64,000 bases of DNA from Bugulina stolonifera (GCA_935421135.1 OW285188.1:145001-209000), one strand, 5' to 3'; counted from the stretch's first letter, positions 33,613 through 47,969 are shown. Numbers and translations are program-made. The notes: generated by a model not told the origin, from the sequence alone.

Positions 33613-33623
<11 letters not shown>
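33546..33623 (-). ncRNA. HDV-like ribozyme at the second 28S/R2 junction
   Basis: All 78 nucleotides are identical to the ribozyme at 1,522-1,599, including the P1 strand contributed by 28S. Both copies therefore keep the full predicted fold even though the downstream protein of this copy is destroyed. Confidence 0.86.
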
Positions 33624-33645
<22 letters not shown>

Positions 33646-34701
33646 TGCGCTTGGTTGAATTTCTTCACTTTGACATTCAAAGCACTGGGCAGAAATCACA
33701 TCGCGTCAACACCGACCAGCGGCCATCGCGATGCTTTGTTTTAATTAGACAGTCGTGTTCCCAGAGTCCGTGCCAGTTCTGTGCTGTGCGTTTAGGCCGA
33801 ACGAAGCCGACGCCGACCCGAGAACCAACGCCGGCGAAAGCCACGGCCGCTCACGGACGCACGCCGGCGGCGGTCCGAACGCGCGAGGCGCGTCCAGTCC
33901 TACCTACGCGCGGTCCGCTTCTTGCCGCGACCCGAAGCAGCCCGCACCTCAGAGCCAATCCTTATCCCGAAGTTACGGATCGGATTTGCCGACTTCCCTT
34001 ACCTACATTGTTCTATCGACCAGAGGCTGTTCACCTTGGAGACCTGCTGCGGATTCGGGTACGGCCTGGAGTGAAAATCACACTGCCTCCCTCGGTTTTT
34101 CAAGGGCCCACGCTGATGCACCGGACGCCGCGTGAGGCGCGACGCTTTACGGATGCAACGTCCCTATCTCTGGACAAGCCAATTCCAGGGAGTCCGCTCC
34201 TAACAAAGAAAAGAGAACTCTTCCCGGGATCGACGCTGGCGTCACCGAGTTCGGTTGCGTTACCGCACTGGGGCCCGAGGGCCCAATCTCCACCACCAGG
34301 TTCGGGAATATTAACCCGATTCCCTTTCGATCGCATCGGGGGTTGCCTGTCACGCACCACTTTTGCCGCTCCTCACTGCCGAACTTTGTCAAGGTTCAGA
34401 CGGCGTGCGCGCCTCCCCCGTTCAGAACGGAGTTCTCCGATCTCTTAGGGCCGACTGACCCATGTCCAACTGCTGTTCACATGGAACCCTTCTCCACTTC
34501 GGTCTACAAAGTTCTCATTTGTATACTTGCTACTACCACCAAGATCTGCACTGAAGGCGGTTCCACGTGTGCTCGCGCACTACGCTTCAGCGCCACTGAC
34601 ACGCCCTCCTACTCGTCAGGGCCTGGCATTTCGCACGCATTGCCCCGACGGTGCGGTATGGGTCGCACGCTCCAGCGCCATCCATTTTCAGGGCTAGTTG
34701 A

Positions 34702-34735
<34 letters not shown>

Positions 34736-35020
34736 ATTCCGACTTCCATGGCCACCGTCCTGCTGTCTATATCAACCAACACCTTTTGTGGTGTCTCATG
34801 AGCGTACGTTAGGCACCCTAACCGCACGTTTGGTTCATCCCACAGCGCCAGTTCTGCTTACCAAAAACGGCCCACTGGGCACTCTCTGTTCGAGCACGCG
34901 ACCCCGATCAGGAAGGGTCGCGCCTCTTACCCATTTAAAGCTTGAGAATAGGTTGAGGACGTTTCGTCCCCAATGCCTCTAATCATTCGCTTTACCGGAT
35001 AAAACCATTTATCCCGAGTG

Positions 35021-35062
<42 letters not shown>

Positions 35063-35461
35063 GCGGTTCGATTAGTCTTTCGCCCCTATGCTCAAGTTTG
35101 ACGACCGATTTGCACGTCAGGATCGCTGCGAGCCTCCACCAGAGTTTCCTCTGGCTTCGCCCTGCTCAAGCATAGTTCACCACCTTTCGGGTCTGAGCAC
35201 GCGCGCTCTTGCGCCGCGGCCACTTGCATCGAGTCGGCCGCGGGCCGGCGTTGCGCCGACACGCCAGTGCCGGATCACGCCCATTTTGCCTTAGCTGCGC
35301 CTTTGGGGTTCTTGGAGCCCATCGACTTGCGCGCGTGCTCAACTCCTTGGTCCGTGTTTCAAGACGGGTCGGACGGAGTGCCGGGAACCACGCGACCCGG
35401 ACCCTCGGTGCTGTGTGACACCGCACGGCGCGACAGACGGAGCATCGCGACGACGAACTGC
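33613..35461 (-). rRNA. 28S rRNA fragment, cut at 35,461
   Basis: This 1.85-kb piece of 28S corresponds to 1,589-3,437 of the first unit, with about 1% differences (for example GAGAACCAACGCC for GAGAGCCGACGCC, AAAGCTTGAG for AAAGTTTGAG, TGTGTGACACC for TGCGTGACACC). At 35,461, in an expansion segment, it changes abruptly to AT-rich Y sequence. About 690 nt of the 28S 5' end, and everything upstream, is missing. It is a non-functional remnant. Confidence 0.95.
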
Positions 35462-38400
35462 GGTTTGAATATTGAAAATTTTCAAAGTTTTCAGTTGAAC
35501 ACATGGGCATTACACTATTGTATGTGAACCTACAGCTGCATGTCACTGGCTGCCGGACTGTTTATATTCGCATCTGCACAATAGCTTGGCCCTATAATAG
35601 ACAATACAACTTGGCTACATTTATTTCTGATTACCTGTAGCGCAAAACTGAGGCAATTTCAACCCCAAAACCTGTGAAAAATATGGTTAGTATTTAATAA
35701 ACTACTTGCTTAAAAGTACTTCACAGTAGGTATTGTTTTAGAAGTTTGTTTGCTAACATGAAACATAGAATCATATACTAATTTCTCTGAAAACACTGTT
35801 GAGCTACACAATGCAAAGTAAATAGGCTTAATTCAGGGGTCTAGCTAAATGCAGTGTGACTTGCATATTGTACATTGCAGCTCATAACCCAAGTCCATAA
35901 CTTCATACCATGACCAATGAGAATTGTGAACAATTTTGTGTACATGGACTACTACAATTTATGCCATTGTCATAGAATCTCAAGACTTTAATAGACAACT
36001 ATGTATGTAAATAATCTTATTATGTAAGCATCAATAGATGAAGAATGAATGCTTGTTGAGTATCGCACAAAGCATGCACTATGCCTGCATATTCTGACTA
36101 TACTGTTAGTACACAGTAATTAGCAAGCAATGAATTATGGCCAAGCTAACAAGTATGCAAAGTGGATAAACTGTCACTACATAGCAAGCAGACTACAGGC
36201 AAAGTGTAACCCAACTTACAACGCACAAAAATAAAGTGCAACCCACACATACTATTACTGCCCCACCAATTTTGTGAGCAGTCTGTGTTCCAGGGGGACC
36301 TGAGTATGTACAGCCCTATTGGTTGGCAATTACATATGTACAACATGTATAATATTAGAAGCTAGTGTCATCTGCTCACCATCGTTCAGTGTAGCCACAC
36401 AGTTCATAGAGATCTTATTTCAATTGGACAACTTTTTGCCAAGTTTCGAGATGACCACAAAAAGCAACAGGAAACATACAAATATATGCACATATGTCGA
36501 ACAATATAGCAGATAATATAATAATTTGGTAGCCACTCATTCTGATCACTTCCAGTGCAAACTGTACGGAATTCAACCAAATGAATTGTGAAAACTACAA
36601 TTTGTATTTTTATAAAATGTTGTTATTATAAGAAGTGTAAGTTTCAAGTTGATATTTGTGTCAGAATAGTGTTAGTAGTGCTGCACAAATGCACAGGAAA
36701 TAAGTTTGATACTTTAGTTCATTCAAGGATCTAGGCTAAAGGCAGCATGCAATGCTTTGGATGAGCAAAGTTAGTGGCAGACTCTCGTAACTGAGAATCT
36801 CTGTGGCATTTTTTGTACCACATCTCAGGTGTGACTTGTTTTTATAGTGGCGTTTGAGCTTGCCAAGTTCTCACCACCACTCTTCAGTTACTGCCTGTTA
36901 CAAACCCAGTGTAAAGCATTGTGCTACGAGGCTGGAACAGGCAGTGCTGGTGAGTATATTGTACAAGATAAATACTCATAACCAAATTCTATGCCCAAAC
37001 CCCAAGCATATCTTACCCAGTGAGAATTGGATTACAATGTGCATTGTAATCCTTGATACATACATAATAAAGATTATTTACCAACATTGATGTTGAATCA
37101 TATCTTGGGACTCTATGACCAAAGCCATACAAATAGTTTTGTCTAAAACAATGAAATATGAGTATTAGTACTTCATTGTTCACAATTCTCACTGGGTAAG
37201 ATGTGCACATGTATAATTTGCTATGTGCATAGCTGCAGTCATGCTGGTGATTGTTTGTGGCCAAGTGAATAAACTGATACATAATATACATGTAGATAAA
37301 CAAGCAAAGTTATAGCCCCATAGCCCATTATTATTACTAGGACCAGCCTGGGTTTTAGGCCAGTTTGAAAATGTGAGGTTAGGAGTTACAGTGTACACCC
37401 TACAATGTATTGAGATATGGATTTTCTATAAACACTGTTACATGGGCACAGCTTTTACTACATGTACAGTGTATAAGTCTGCAATGCTACCACTGATACA
37501 ATGTAGGTTGATGCTGCAGATGCCATGCATCAACCATTTTCAGTTACCATTGCACCACTACTGTCTCACCATTCAATATTTGCAACGAATATTGTTTATC
37601 TTATTTCATCTTATTTGATGTGTTGTTTGTCTTTGTAAACCTAGTGGCAGTCAAGATAAACTCATTTGAATATTGGCTATTATGATCTCCAGTCAGCATT
37701 GAGACCTGTTAAGTTCCTATGGCTATGCCTATCCTTAAGTCTATACTTGTCACTTATGTAGGCTACATAGGTAAGCTACTAGCATCAAATAGCCCAGTAA
37801 TCTTATTGAGCCAACACTAATTGTCACTCTATAGATAACTAAGGCTATCCAAATTTCTCCACCACTGCACCTAACAGTCTGAATCATGCCCACAATAATA
37901 ATGCAATCAGTTGCAGACCCCATGCTCATCTCTGTAGCACAGTTTTATATTGACTGCTTGAGTGCTTCCAAAATTCCCAACATAGGCTGGTTGAAGGTGA
38001 AACAGCAGTTTCTTGGCAGCAGCAAGGTTATCAAACACAAACAACACAACAATCTTACAGAAACAAGATGAACAAGATTATTTGCAAACATTGAATGGTG
38101 AGACAGTAGTGGTTTAGGTTGCTGCCTAGGCTGATATGGTTTTAGCTCCCTACAATGAGCTTAAATTGTAGTGTTGGTGATTGTGAAAGTTGGGACCTTA
38201 TTTGGCTAGGAATTAATTACACTCATATTACTCTTGAGTACAATGATGATTTACCCCTCATTATTCTATTTGCCAAATCTTAGAATCCAATTAGTTTTAA
38301 ATTTCACCTCCCAGTTATGCTCTATTCTCTATGTTCATTGTAAATTGGCATTGTAAAATATCACATGATACCATATTATTGTAGGCTGCTACTATTTTGT

Positions 38401-41400
38401 ATTCATGCAGCAAAATTATTTTTGACATCATAATATGATGCTGATATATTGTACACATGTATGCCTAAAGAAGTGTAATGCAGGCCTATTGTATCCATAC
38501 AGTCATTCAGGTAAGTCGAGTGAACAGGCTGGCCAGTTTGGAGTAAATATAGCAGTCAAAAATATATAAAATATTTCATCATGTAAATTAAACGTTGTAA
38601 TGTAAGATGAGTAGTTGTATTTGGACTTATTAACACAATCATGGAAATAAATTTGAAAAGATTTGGAAGGTTTAGCACATTGCATTTTCATATAATATGT
38701 TTAAACTGTGATGACATTCTGTCATAGCCGCCTTGTGTTCTCTGTTTTTTGGCATGTATGGATGATTGACCTATTAACATTTAGAGATACTTTGCAAAGA
38801 CGATGCTGACGCTACAATCAAATATTATGCAATTTTGTCATGAACATCTATGAGTCTTGACCAGAAAACTGCACCCATGATTAGCAGCACGTTGGTAGAA
38901 AAGTTATTTTTTGGTATACTGTTCTGTTCATTCTCACAGCGTCATTCACTCATTGCCACAAAGGTGCTAATACAGCATGAAGCACAATAATTTAACTGAA
39001 TCTTCTAATACACACAGTTATGTGGAGTATACATATGTTTGACCCTAAAACACTACACAATAGACTGATCAAAAACATCATTTACCTAGCTCAGGACTAT
39101 TTCCTCCTATATTCTTCAGAAATTCTATGCTCAAGTATGAGAAATCCTACACTCTGACCCTCAATATTTTTCGGCTTACTATTTTATATTGTCAAGCATT
39201 GCTGACCTGTTGAAAATATTGCCTAGACCTAACATACATGTTCATGACATGGTCAGTATTGTTGGCCTAGTTCAAAAGTTGGTCCAGGCATAATAGCAGC
39301 ATTAGATTAGTGTTAGAAGTGAAAGAAACAGGATTGATATAATAATAATGTTCGCTACAGTCCCAATTTTAGAGTAATGTCTCCTTCACTGTGCATGGGC
39401 TTGAGCATAGAGTTCCTTTGCGCACCATCTCTTGAGTGAAACAGTTCTAAAATACAGTGCATATCCACTTTTTTGTTAGTTACATAGCTACCAACATTTT
39501 GCATTAAATTTAAAGTGGTTAATATAAGTTCCCATTTACATGAGCCATTGCAAAATAAGTATTATGCAGTATGCACATTCGTCCAATCGATTTACATGTA
39601 CGGTACATGCGGCCTGTAGTCAAACAGAGTTCTATGTACAAGCAATCTACCAACAAATTCAGAAAGTGTAAAGCATGGTAGAAACCAAATTTGAAAGCAA
39701 TTAATTTAATATGGTTGTTCTCATAGAATTATACTGATTTCATTTTTTTAATTGGGAAAACAGTAGAAGTCAATGGACCTGTAAAACATAGACTTCTCAT
39801 CAATTGCAGTGATAGTGCACTGAAGCTGTACAGGTATGAGTACAGAACTTGTAGCTAGTACATGTATGTTACGAAAACATTTAGAGTCCATTATATACAT
39901 GTAGGGATTGAAGCATTGTAAGGATTGTGACACTATTGGGAAGTTGTCTTCCCAATATTTTATAGGTTGTTTGCACTTATTTACACTACAAATATACACT
40001 CTACTTGCGCCTGGTCATAATATAAACATGCTGAACACATTTCTGACTAAACTGTTTATTGAGTGTTCATACTAGAAAAAATCACACAAAATTGTGTAGT
40101 TACTGCTCAAAGGTAACAGAACTTTTCCTAAATCCTCATAAATATAGTTGAAAATTAACTCAAAACTGTGCTCTTCAATTAACATATCAACTTAGCATGT
40201 TAACTAATAGACAAATATTATTTCTAAACAGTTGTTATCATTGAAGCTAAAGACTTCATTTGCGGTTCTACGTTACTAGAGCAGTATTGAGACTGAGACT
40301 ATAAAATATAAGAAATACGGTGTATGGTTCCATTGGTGTTGGTACCAACGATTGTGTTCTAATTTGATTTTTATCCTGCGCACTGCAGAATGAAAATCAA
40401 ATTAGAACTCGATCATTAGGTATTTTCAGGGATTTTGTGTTACTAAAAATTCGAGCTGTTGAAATAATAGAATAGATAGCCTAACACTTGCTAACTCAAA
40501 AAAACAAAAACAAACTGGTTTGGTGAAACAGATTGACAAAAATCTTTTTGTGACAATAGTAAAAACTGCTCACACACACTTAGGTCTATATAGAATAATA
40601 TTGTAGTAGATATAAGTAACTCTCACAACTTCCATAAAAAATTTATCACACAATAGGCATTCAGACATACAGCATCCGCTGCTTAGATTAGTTGGTGATA
40701 CTAACAAAAGCCTACTGCTAATACAGCTATGAGAAAGCTGATTAACATGTTAATTTTGTTCTATTTAGCAGAGCTACATGTAGTTGCCAGTGTTCCAGGT
40801 CGACTGACTGCCACAAGTTCACCTTCTTCAACTGCATGATACTGGAGCATAGTTTCCTTGGCTGCTGTCTCTCCATGAGAAAACCCCTGCATGCACTTCT
40901 GGTCTGTGGTATATCTTAAACCATGCTGGGAACTCAAGACAATCTAAAGAAAAAAACAGGTAAAACTTGATAATCTGGAAATTTTACAATTCATTTCCTT
41001 GATACACATTCTTGAATACGAATGAGTCTAAGACAATCAAACAGGTATCTACATGTACATGGCTGTATAGGGATAGGCTATAAACATACAAGTCATATTC
41101 ATAGACATGCATAGTTTTTGTTATATCAAATAGAACTAATATGAGATTTTGCTCTCCAAGTTCATAATGTTGACATCCTACTCTAGTCTTCTCCTCTTGT
41201 TGGATGTTTTGAACCATTTGATAGTCTATTTTCGGTACACAATACTTGGCACGTTTTTTTAGTAAAACCTATCCTACATCATACCTCTCTTCATCCAATA
41301 CAAGTAAGACATGTTCTGAAATGTATATGCACATTATAAACTCTATTGCAGTGCATGCACATGTATATACAGACAATGTACATGTACACATAATATTGCT

Positions 41401-43399
41401 CATGTATATAATAGACCTACGTACTCGTCAGTTTACCCTCTGGATATCTGCTTGGAGGCTGGTTGTTATGAAATTTCATGGAATGCGAATGATAATTATC
41501 TTCTTTTACAGCACATTCTACTTCATTCAGATCAGTTCTGTCCTATGCTTCGCGACCTCATTCTCATCTGCCACAACAGTTACTATTGCATTGGCATGGC
41601 TAAAATATTAAAATATGCATGTATATTATATATATTTGCATTTCCTTGTGCTGCAATTCTTACTTTCATTCAAGAAACATCATTACCAAGCTTCACAAGT
41701 TTGAAGGCTATAAACCACAAATATGACATTCCAAACCGCCTTACATTTCTTACAGGTTCATTGAGTTACAATTTTCAATGGTGATTTAATACAGTGTAAT
41801 AACCGTGGAAATTTACTTGTGCATCATGCATTCCGGAAATCTACTTGTGCATCATGCATTCGTTCAGTGTCACTGTGCCTAATCTAACATGTACAGACTA
41901 GCATATGGCAGACATCTACATAATTATATAGCTTGTTAACAGGAATTTGACTCATTTATGGAGTTGTCACACCTTAGCTAGGGTGTGACAACTCCACAGA
42001 TGTAGTTTGTATACATCGTATATTATATCATACTACATTACATAATAATTAATAATGTGTACATTTGATAGATTTTTCTAGCGATTCAGTTGACAGCATC
42101 TTTGACAAATTCTGTGAAGTTTATGAAAAGCTATTATATTATTTGACTGTCCTTCAAAATGATCCCATGACTAAATATAATAATGATAGATAATTATACT
42201 TGCAGAATTGATGGATCTGAGAGCCATGTTCCCTTTAGAGCCATCAGAAGTCAAGACTTTCGATGGCTGGAATCTTTCTCTGGCTATTCTGATTTCACCC
42301 TGAATTGGTTTCACTGCTTCTAATAAAAGAAAAAAATAAATATTAATGTTCATAGTTCGTGCACGCCACATAGCATTCTAACATTTTCTTGCTTCTGATC
42401 ACCTGACTGATACCTGTTGCTAATTAACAATATCTATATTTGATAAACTCTCTAATCCTGTCATTACAAAATACAAATCACCATCTTTTAATATTGAGCT
42501 CTCAATTGGTTTCAAATAAGTTATAGCTCTGTTCACTCCTGAGCCTTTTTCTTTCTTTCCACTGTAGCCAAATATGTACAAACAACATATTTAAGGACAC
42601 CGAATGGTTACAAATTATTAATAGAAGTTTACCTACAGCATACTAATTATAGCATTGTAGTTGTACCTTGAAACACAATAATGAACAAAAATTTTCCAGC
42701 AGCTATCAGGACAAAAAAACCTGATCTAATGTTGTACTTATTAAAAAATTATAACGCTACTGTCTTTAGTCATAGTAACAATCCATCAAAGTGAAAGAGA
42801 AAAAATAAAAGAAATAAAATGAATGTTATAATTACACAATATAATTAATATTGCCAGCTAGACAAGCGATAATTTTGTAAAAAATATAAATATTATATTA
42901 TTTATTGAATTTTTATAATATAGAGGTAAATAACATAATTATTTAATAATTACAATAAATACTATTGTGAATGTAATTCTAATTATTTTATTCTACAGCT
43001 GAAAGTTTCATTTCAGTGGTAGACTACATTTTACGATAATGGATATTTACCAGTCATTGCTCCAAGTACAATAAAACAACTTTTGACAAATGAAGCTTTA
43101 GGTAGTCAGGCTACAACCAGGTGGACCCAAGATAAAAATCGAAAAACGACTGAACAGCAACTTTCTCAATATCAACATGTAGGATTCCAAGTAAGTACTA
43201 ACATTGGTCTAGGGTGGCCACTTTCAGACCCGGTCCCAAATAATTCGACACCAATTTGCTGATAGCGGAAGTTGAGATCAAGGGTGTCACAACTCTCAAC
43301 GTTATCAATACTGTCAGGGGTGATCACTCCCAAAAATGAGCTATACGTGAGATAAATCCATAAGCGGAGAATTTCCGGTGTTTCCTTAACATCGTTGAG
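35462..43399 (-). mobile_element. Element Y: inverted, truncated copy of the X family
   Basis: Reading from 43,399 leftward, Y starts with a TIR identical to that of X and follows X at roughly 80-90% identity by eye. It covers the X left arm, the hairpin, the collapsed minisatellite site, one copy of the 669-bp unit, and the X parts around 16,700-18,200 and 27,060-28,150. It lacks the roughly 9 kb of X between about 18,200 and 27,060. The far end abuts broken 28S at 35,461, and no second TIR is seen. ORFs are 121 codons or shorter with no recognisable domain. Confidence 0.75.
43380..43399 (-). repeat. Terminal inverted repeat of Y
   Basis: The minus strand reads CTCAACGATGTTAAGGAAAC, identical to the left TIR of X. 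It supports X and Y as members of one transposon family, not a chance repeat. Confidence 0.9.
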
Positions 43400-44005
43400 T
43401 GCAGGGCCGTAACTTTAGGGGCGGCAGAGCGGCATGGCCGCCCCTAAATTTCAAAATAAAGTGGGCCAAAAATGGTGTTTTTGAATTCAGGGGTATCAAT
43501 TCTACGGCGGCCATAGAGTTATCTTCTCCTATGACCGCGGTAAAGTTTTCCTTACTACGGATTTCTAAGGATGTAGTATAGAATATAGTTTATGCGACAC
43601 GCTACTTTCCCACAAACCAATCAAATTATTGGATTACTAGAAATAGCCAATCATTAATTACAATCAGGGTAATTAGCCCAAGGTTTGTAGCTACTTATAA
43701 TTGCAGTTGCATAATATGTAGAATATTGAATATAAAACCAAACCGGCTCCATGAATTACCTTAATCTCAAGCTACATAACTTGGAATTTTCCGTACAGAC
43801 CAAATAACTTGTTGCTACTTTTTAAGTTATAACTGCTTCTTTACAACCTCCATCCTCCAATAAAAAGATGAACATTGTATAGGCTTCCAAGTAGATTGTT
43901 AGTATGTATGTGAGCAAAGCTTATTGCTAGATTTGGTAGCTACATGAGTGGGGTTTTGATGTTATTAAAAATAGACATTAATAAAATATAATAATAATTA
44001 ATAAA

Positions 44006-44055
44006 TTGATATTTATATATTATAATAATAATTATTATTATTATATAAATATCAA
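44006..44055. repeat. AT palindrome, 50 bp
   Basis: TTGATATTTATATA and TATATAAATATCAA are exact inverted arms around a TAA/TTA-rich centre. Confidence 0.8.
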
Positions 44056-44067
44056 TATATTAATTAT

Positions 44068-44200
44068 AAGAACAGAATCAATTAATTAAATAATACAAAA
44101 TATATTATTATTATAATTTATTATTATTATTATAATAATAATAAATTATAATAATAATTATAATATATTTTGTATTATTTAATTAATTGATTCTGTTCTT
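44068..44200. repeat. Near-perfect AT palindrome, 133 bp
   Basis: Arms begin AAGAACAGAATCAATTAATT and end with its inverse. They stay complementary to the centre (about 44,134) apart from a small indel. Such a structure would extrude as a cruciform. It could be a fold-back element nested in the hAT-like transposon. Confidence 0.88.
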
Positions 44201-44823
44201 ATTCTTGTCAGTGTAGGAAAAAATATTTTTTCTGAAGAATGAAAATGCAAAATCTTTTGGTGCTAGTGTTAGCAGACTTATCCGTTTATTATTTTTTTGT
44301 TTCTGTAGTTTTATTTTGTGCCATGATAGTATCCTGGTCAGTAGTTTAAGTAGACTAGCCAGTACTAGTAATGTCATATCTAGTGTGCCTAGTTGAGATA
44401 ATATAGGTCTAATTTCTAGTGAAGCTTTAGTAGTGAGGAATAATTACTTAGAGAACCAATTTAGCCTATATTTTTTCGGCGTTCAAACTTATTCTATATC
44501 TGTTTATGAAAAGCTCAGTTTAATGTATCACACCATGAAAAATTTTAACTGTCTTGTTCTACTTTGATTTACTTGACTATACATATCTAATACCCAATTA
44601 TTTTGAGCAGTAATTTTACACCTTAAACGTCCCGAAATTGCATATCTAGGTAGTAATTTTCCAATTTTTTTCCGGGGGAGACCCCCGGACCCCCCTTGCG
44701 GGAGGGCGCTGCGCCCCTCCCGCACCCACCCCGCCCTCGCGCTCCGCGCTCGGGCAGGCCGCTGGCCTGCATAAACACCCGACCTCTAGCCACCCCAAAA
44801 ATTTTTCAAAAGTTACGCCCCTG

Positions 44824-47800
44824 GAGTGTATTAGAAGATTCAGTTAAATTATTGTGCTTCATGCTGTATTAGCACCTTTGTGGCAATGAGTGAATGACGC
44901 TGTGAGAATGAACAGAACAGTGTACTAAAAAATAACTTTTCCACCAACGTGCTGCTAATCATGGGTGCAGTTTTCTGGTCAAGGCTCATAGACGTTCATG
45001 ACAAAATTGCATAATATTTTATGGTAGCGTCAGCATCGTCTTTGCAAAGTATCCCTAAATTTTAATAGGTCAATCATCCATACATGCCAAAAAAACAGAG
45101 AACACAAGGCGGCTACGACAGAATGTCATCACAGTTTCAACATATTATATGAAAATGCAATGTGCTAAACCTTCCAAATCTTTTCAAATTCGTTTCCATG
45201 ATTGTGTTAATAAGTCCAAATACAACTACTCATCTTACATTACAACGTTTAATTTACATGATGAAATATTTTATATATTTTTGACTGCTATATTTACTCC
45301 AAACTGGCCAGCCTGTTCACTCGACTTACCTGAATGACTGTATGGATACAATAGGCCTGCATTACACTTCTTTAGGCATACATGCGTACAATATATCAGC
45401 ATCATATGATGTCAAAAATAATTTTGCTGCATGAATACAAAATAGTAGCAGCCTACAGTAATATGGTATCATGTGGTATTTTACAATGCCTCATTGCCAA
45501 TTTACAATGAACATAGAGCATAGAGCATAACTGGGAGGTGAAATTTAAAATTAATTGGATTCCAAGATTTGGCAAATAGAATAATGAGGGGTAAATCATC
45601 ATTGTACTCAAGAGTAATATGAGTGTAATTAATTCCTAGCCAAATAAGGTCCCAACTTTCACAATCACCAACACTACAATTTAAGCTCATTGTAGGGAGC
45701 TAAAACCATATCAGCCTAGGCAGCAACCTACACCACTACTGTCTCACCATTCAATGTTTGCAAATAATCTTGTTCATCCTTTTGCTGTAAGATTGTTGTG
45801 TTGTTTGTGATTGATAACTTCGCTGCTGCCAAGAAACTGCTGTTTCACCTTCAACCAGCCTATTTTGGGAATTTTGGAAGCACTCAAGCAGTCAATATAA
45901 AACTGTGCTACAGAGATGAGCATGGGGTCTGCAACTGATTGCATTATTATTGTGGGCATGATTCAGACTGTTAGGTGCAGTAGTGGAGAAATTTGGATAG
46001 CCTTAGTTATCTATAGAGTGACAATTAGTGTTGGCTCAATAAGATTACTGGGCTATTTGATGCTAGTAGCTTACCTATGTAGCCTACATACGTAAGTGAC
46101 AAGTATAGACTTAGGATAGGCATAGCCGTAGGAACTTAACAGGTCTCAATGCTGACTGGAGGTCATAATAGCCAATATTCAAATGAGTTTATCTTGATTG
46201 CCACCAGGTTTACAAAGACAAACAACACATCAAATAAGATGAAATAAGATAAACAATATTTGTTGCAAATATTGAATGGTGAGACGGTAATGGTGCAATG
46301 GTAACTGAAAATGGTTGATGCATGGCATCTGCAGCATCAACCTACATTGTATTAGTGGTAGCATTGCAGACTTATAAACTGTACATGTAGTAAAAGCTGT
46401 GCCCATGTAACAGTGTTTATAGAAAATCCATATCTCAATACATTGTAGGGTGTACACTGTAGCTCCTAACCTCACATTTTCAAACTGGCCTAAAACCCAG
46501 GCTGGTCCTAGTAATAATAATGGGCTATGGGGCTATAACTTTGCTTGTTTATCTATATTATGTATCAGTTTATTCACTTGGCCACAAACAATCGCCAGCA
46601 TGACTGCAGCTATGCCCATAGCAAATTATACATGTGCACTGTACATACATAATGAAGATTATTTACCAACATTGATGTTGAATCATATCATGGGACTCTA
46701 TGACCAAAGCCATACAAATAGTTTTGTCTAAAACAATGACACATGGGTATTAGTACTTCATTGTTCACAATTCTCACTGGGTAAGATATGCTTGGGGTTT
46801 GGGCATAGAATTTGGTTATGAGTATTTATCATGTACAATATACTCACCAGCACTGCCTGTTCCAGCCTCGTAGCACAATGCTTTACACTGGGTTTGTAAC
46901 AGGCAGTAACTGAAGAGTGGTGGTGAGAACTTGGCAAGCTCAGACACCACTATAAAAACAAGTCACACCTGAGATGTGGTACAAAAAATGCCACAGAGAT
47001 TCTCAGTTACGAGAGTCTGCCACTAACTTTGCTCATCCAAAGCATTGCATGCTGCCTTTAGCCTAGATCCTTGAATGAACTGAAGTATCAAACTTATTTC
47101 CTCTGCATTTGTGCAGCACTACTAACACTATTCTGACACAAATATCAACTTGAAACTTACACTTCTTATAATAACAACATTTTATAAAAATACAAATTGT
47201 AGTTTTCACAATTCATTTGGTTGAATTCCGTACATTTCGCACTGGAAGTGATCGGGATGACTGGCTACCAAATTATTATATTATCTGCTATAATGTTCGA
47301 CATATGTGCATATATTTGTATGTTTCCTGTTGCTTTATGTGGTCATCTCGAAACTTGGCAAAATTGTCCAATTGAAATAAGATCTCTATGAACTGTGTGG
47401 CTACACTGCATGATGGTGAACAGATGACACTAGCTTCTAATATACATGTTGTACATATGTAATTGCCAACCAATAGAGCTGTACATACTCAGGTCCCCTG
47501 GAACACAGACTGCTCACAAAATTGGTGGGGCAGTAATAGTATGTGTGGGTTGCACTTTATTTTTGTGCGTTGTAAGTTGGGTTACACTTTGTCTGTAGTC
47601 TGCTTGCTATGTAGTGACAGTTTATTCACTTTGCATACTTGTTAGCTTGTCCATAATTCATTGCTTGCTAATTACTGTGTACTAACAGTGTAGTCAGAAT
47701 ATGCAGGCATAGAGCATGCTTTGTGTGATACTCAACAAGCATTCATTCTTCATCTATTGATGCTTACATAATAAGACTATTTACATACATAGTTGTCTAT

Positions 47801-47969
47801 TAAAGTCTTGAGATTCTATGACAATGGCATGAATTGTAGTAGTCCATGTACACGAAATTGTTCACAATTCTCATTGGTCATGGTATGAAGTTATGGACTT
47901 GGGTTATGAGCTGCAATGTACAATATGGAAGTCACACTGCATTTAGCTAGACCTCTGAATTAAGCCTAT
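44824..47969 (+). mobile_element. Element Z: partial X-family copy, inverted relative to Y
   Basis: Z matches X from about 16,718 onward and Y 35,822-39,019 in reverse at about 95% or better by eye. A 62-codon open segment at 45,149-45,337 differs from its Y counterpart at one residue. Z has no TIR. Its left edge is next to the Y terminus if the hAT-like insertion is removed, and its right edge at 47,969 passes directly into satellite. No gene was found. Confidence 0.8.

Larger units (their letters stand above)
43402..44823. mobile_element. hAT-like non-autonomous DNA transposon (1.4 kb)
   Basis: The ends are CAGGGCCGTAACTTT and, inverted, CAGGGGCGTAACTTT. The flanks repeat GAGTG (43,397-43,401 and 44,824-44,828), a 5-bp target duplication. 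CAGGG-type ends suggest the hAT superfamily. Classical hAT duplications are 8 bp, but a 5-bp group (hAT5) is known, so this assignment is an inference. No transposase ORF is present. The interior holds two AT palindromes and a very GC-rich block near the right end (44,670-44,760). Confidence 0.82.
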
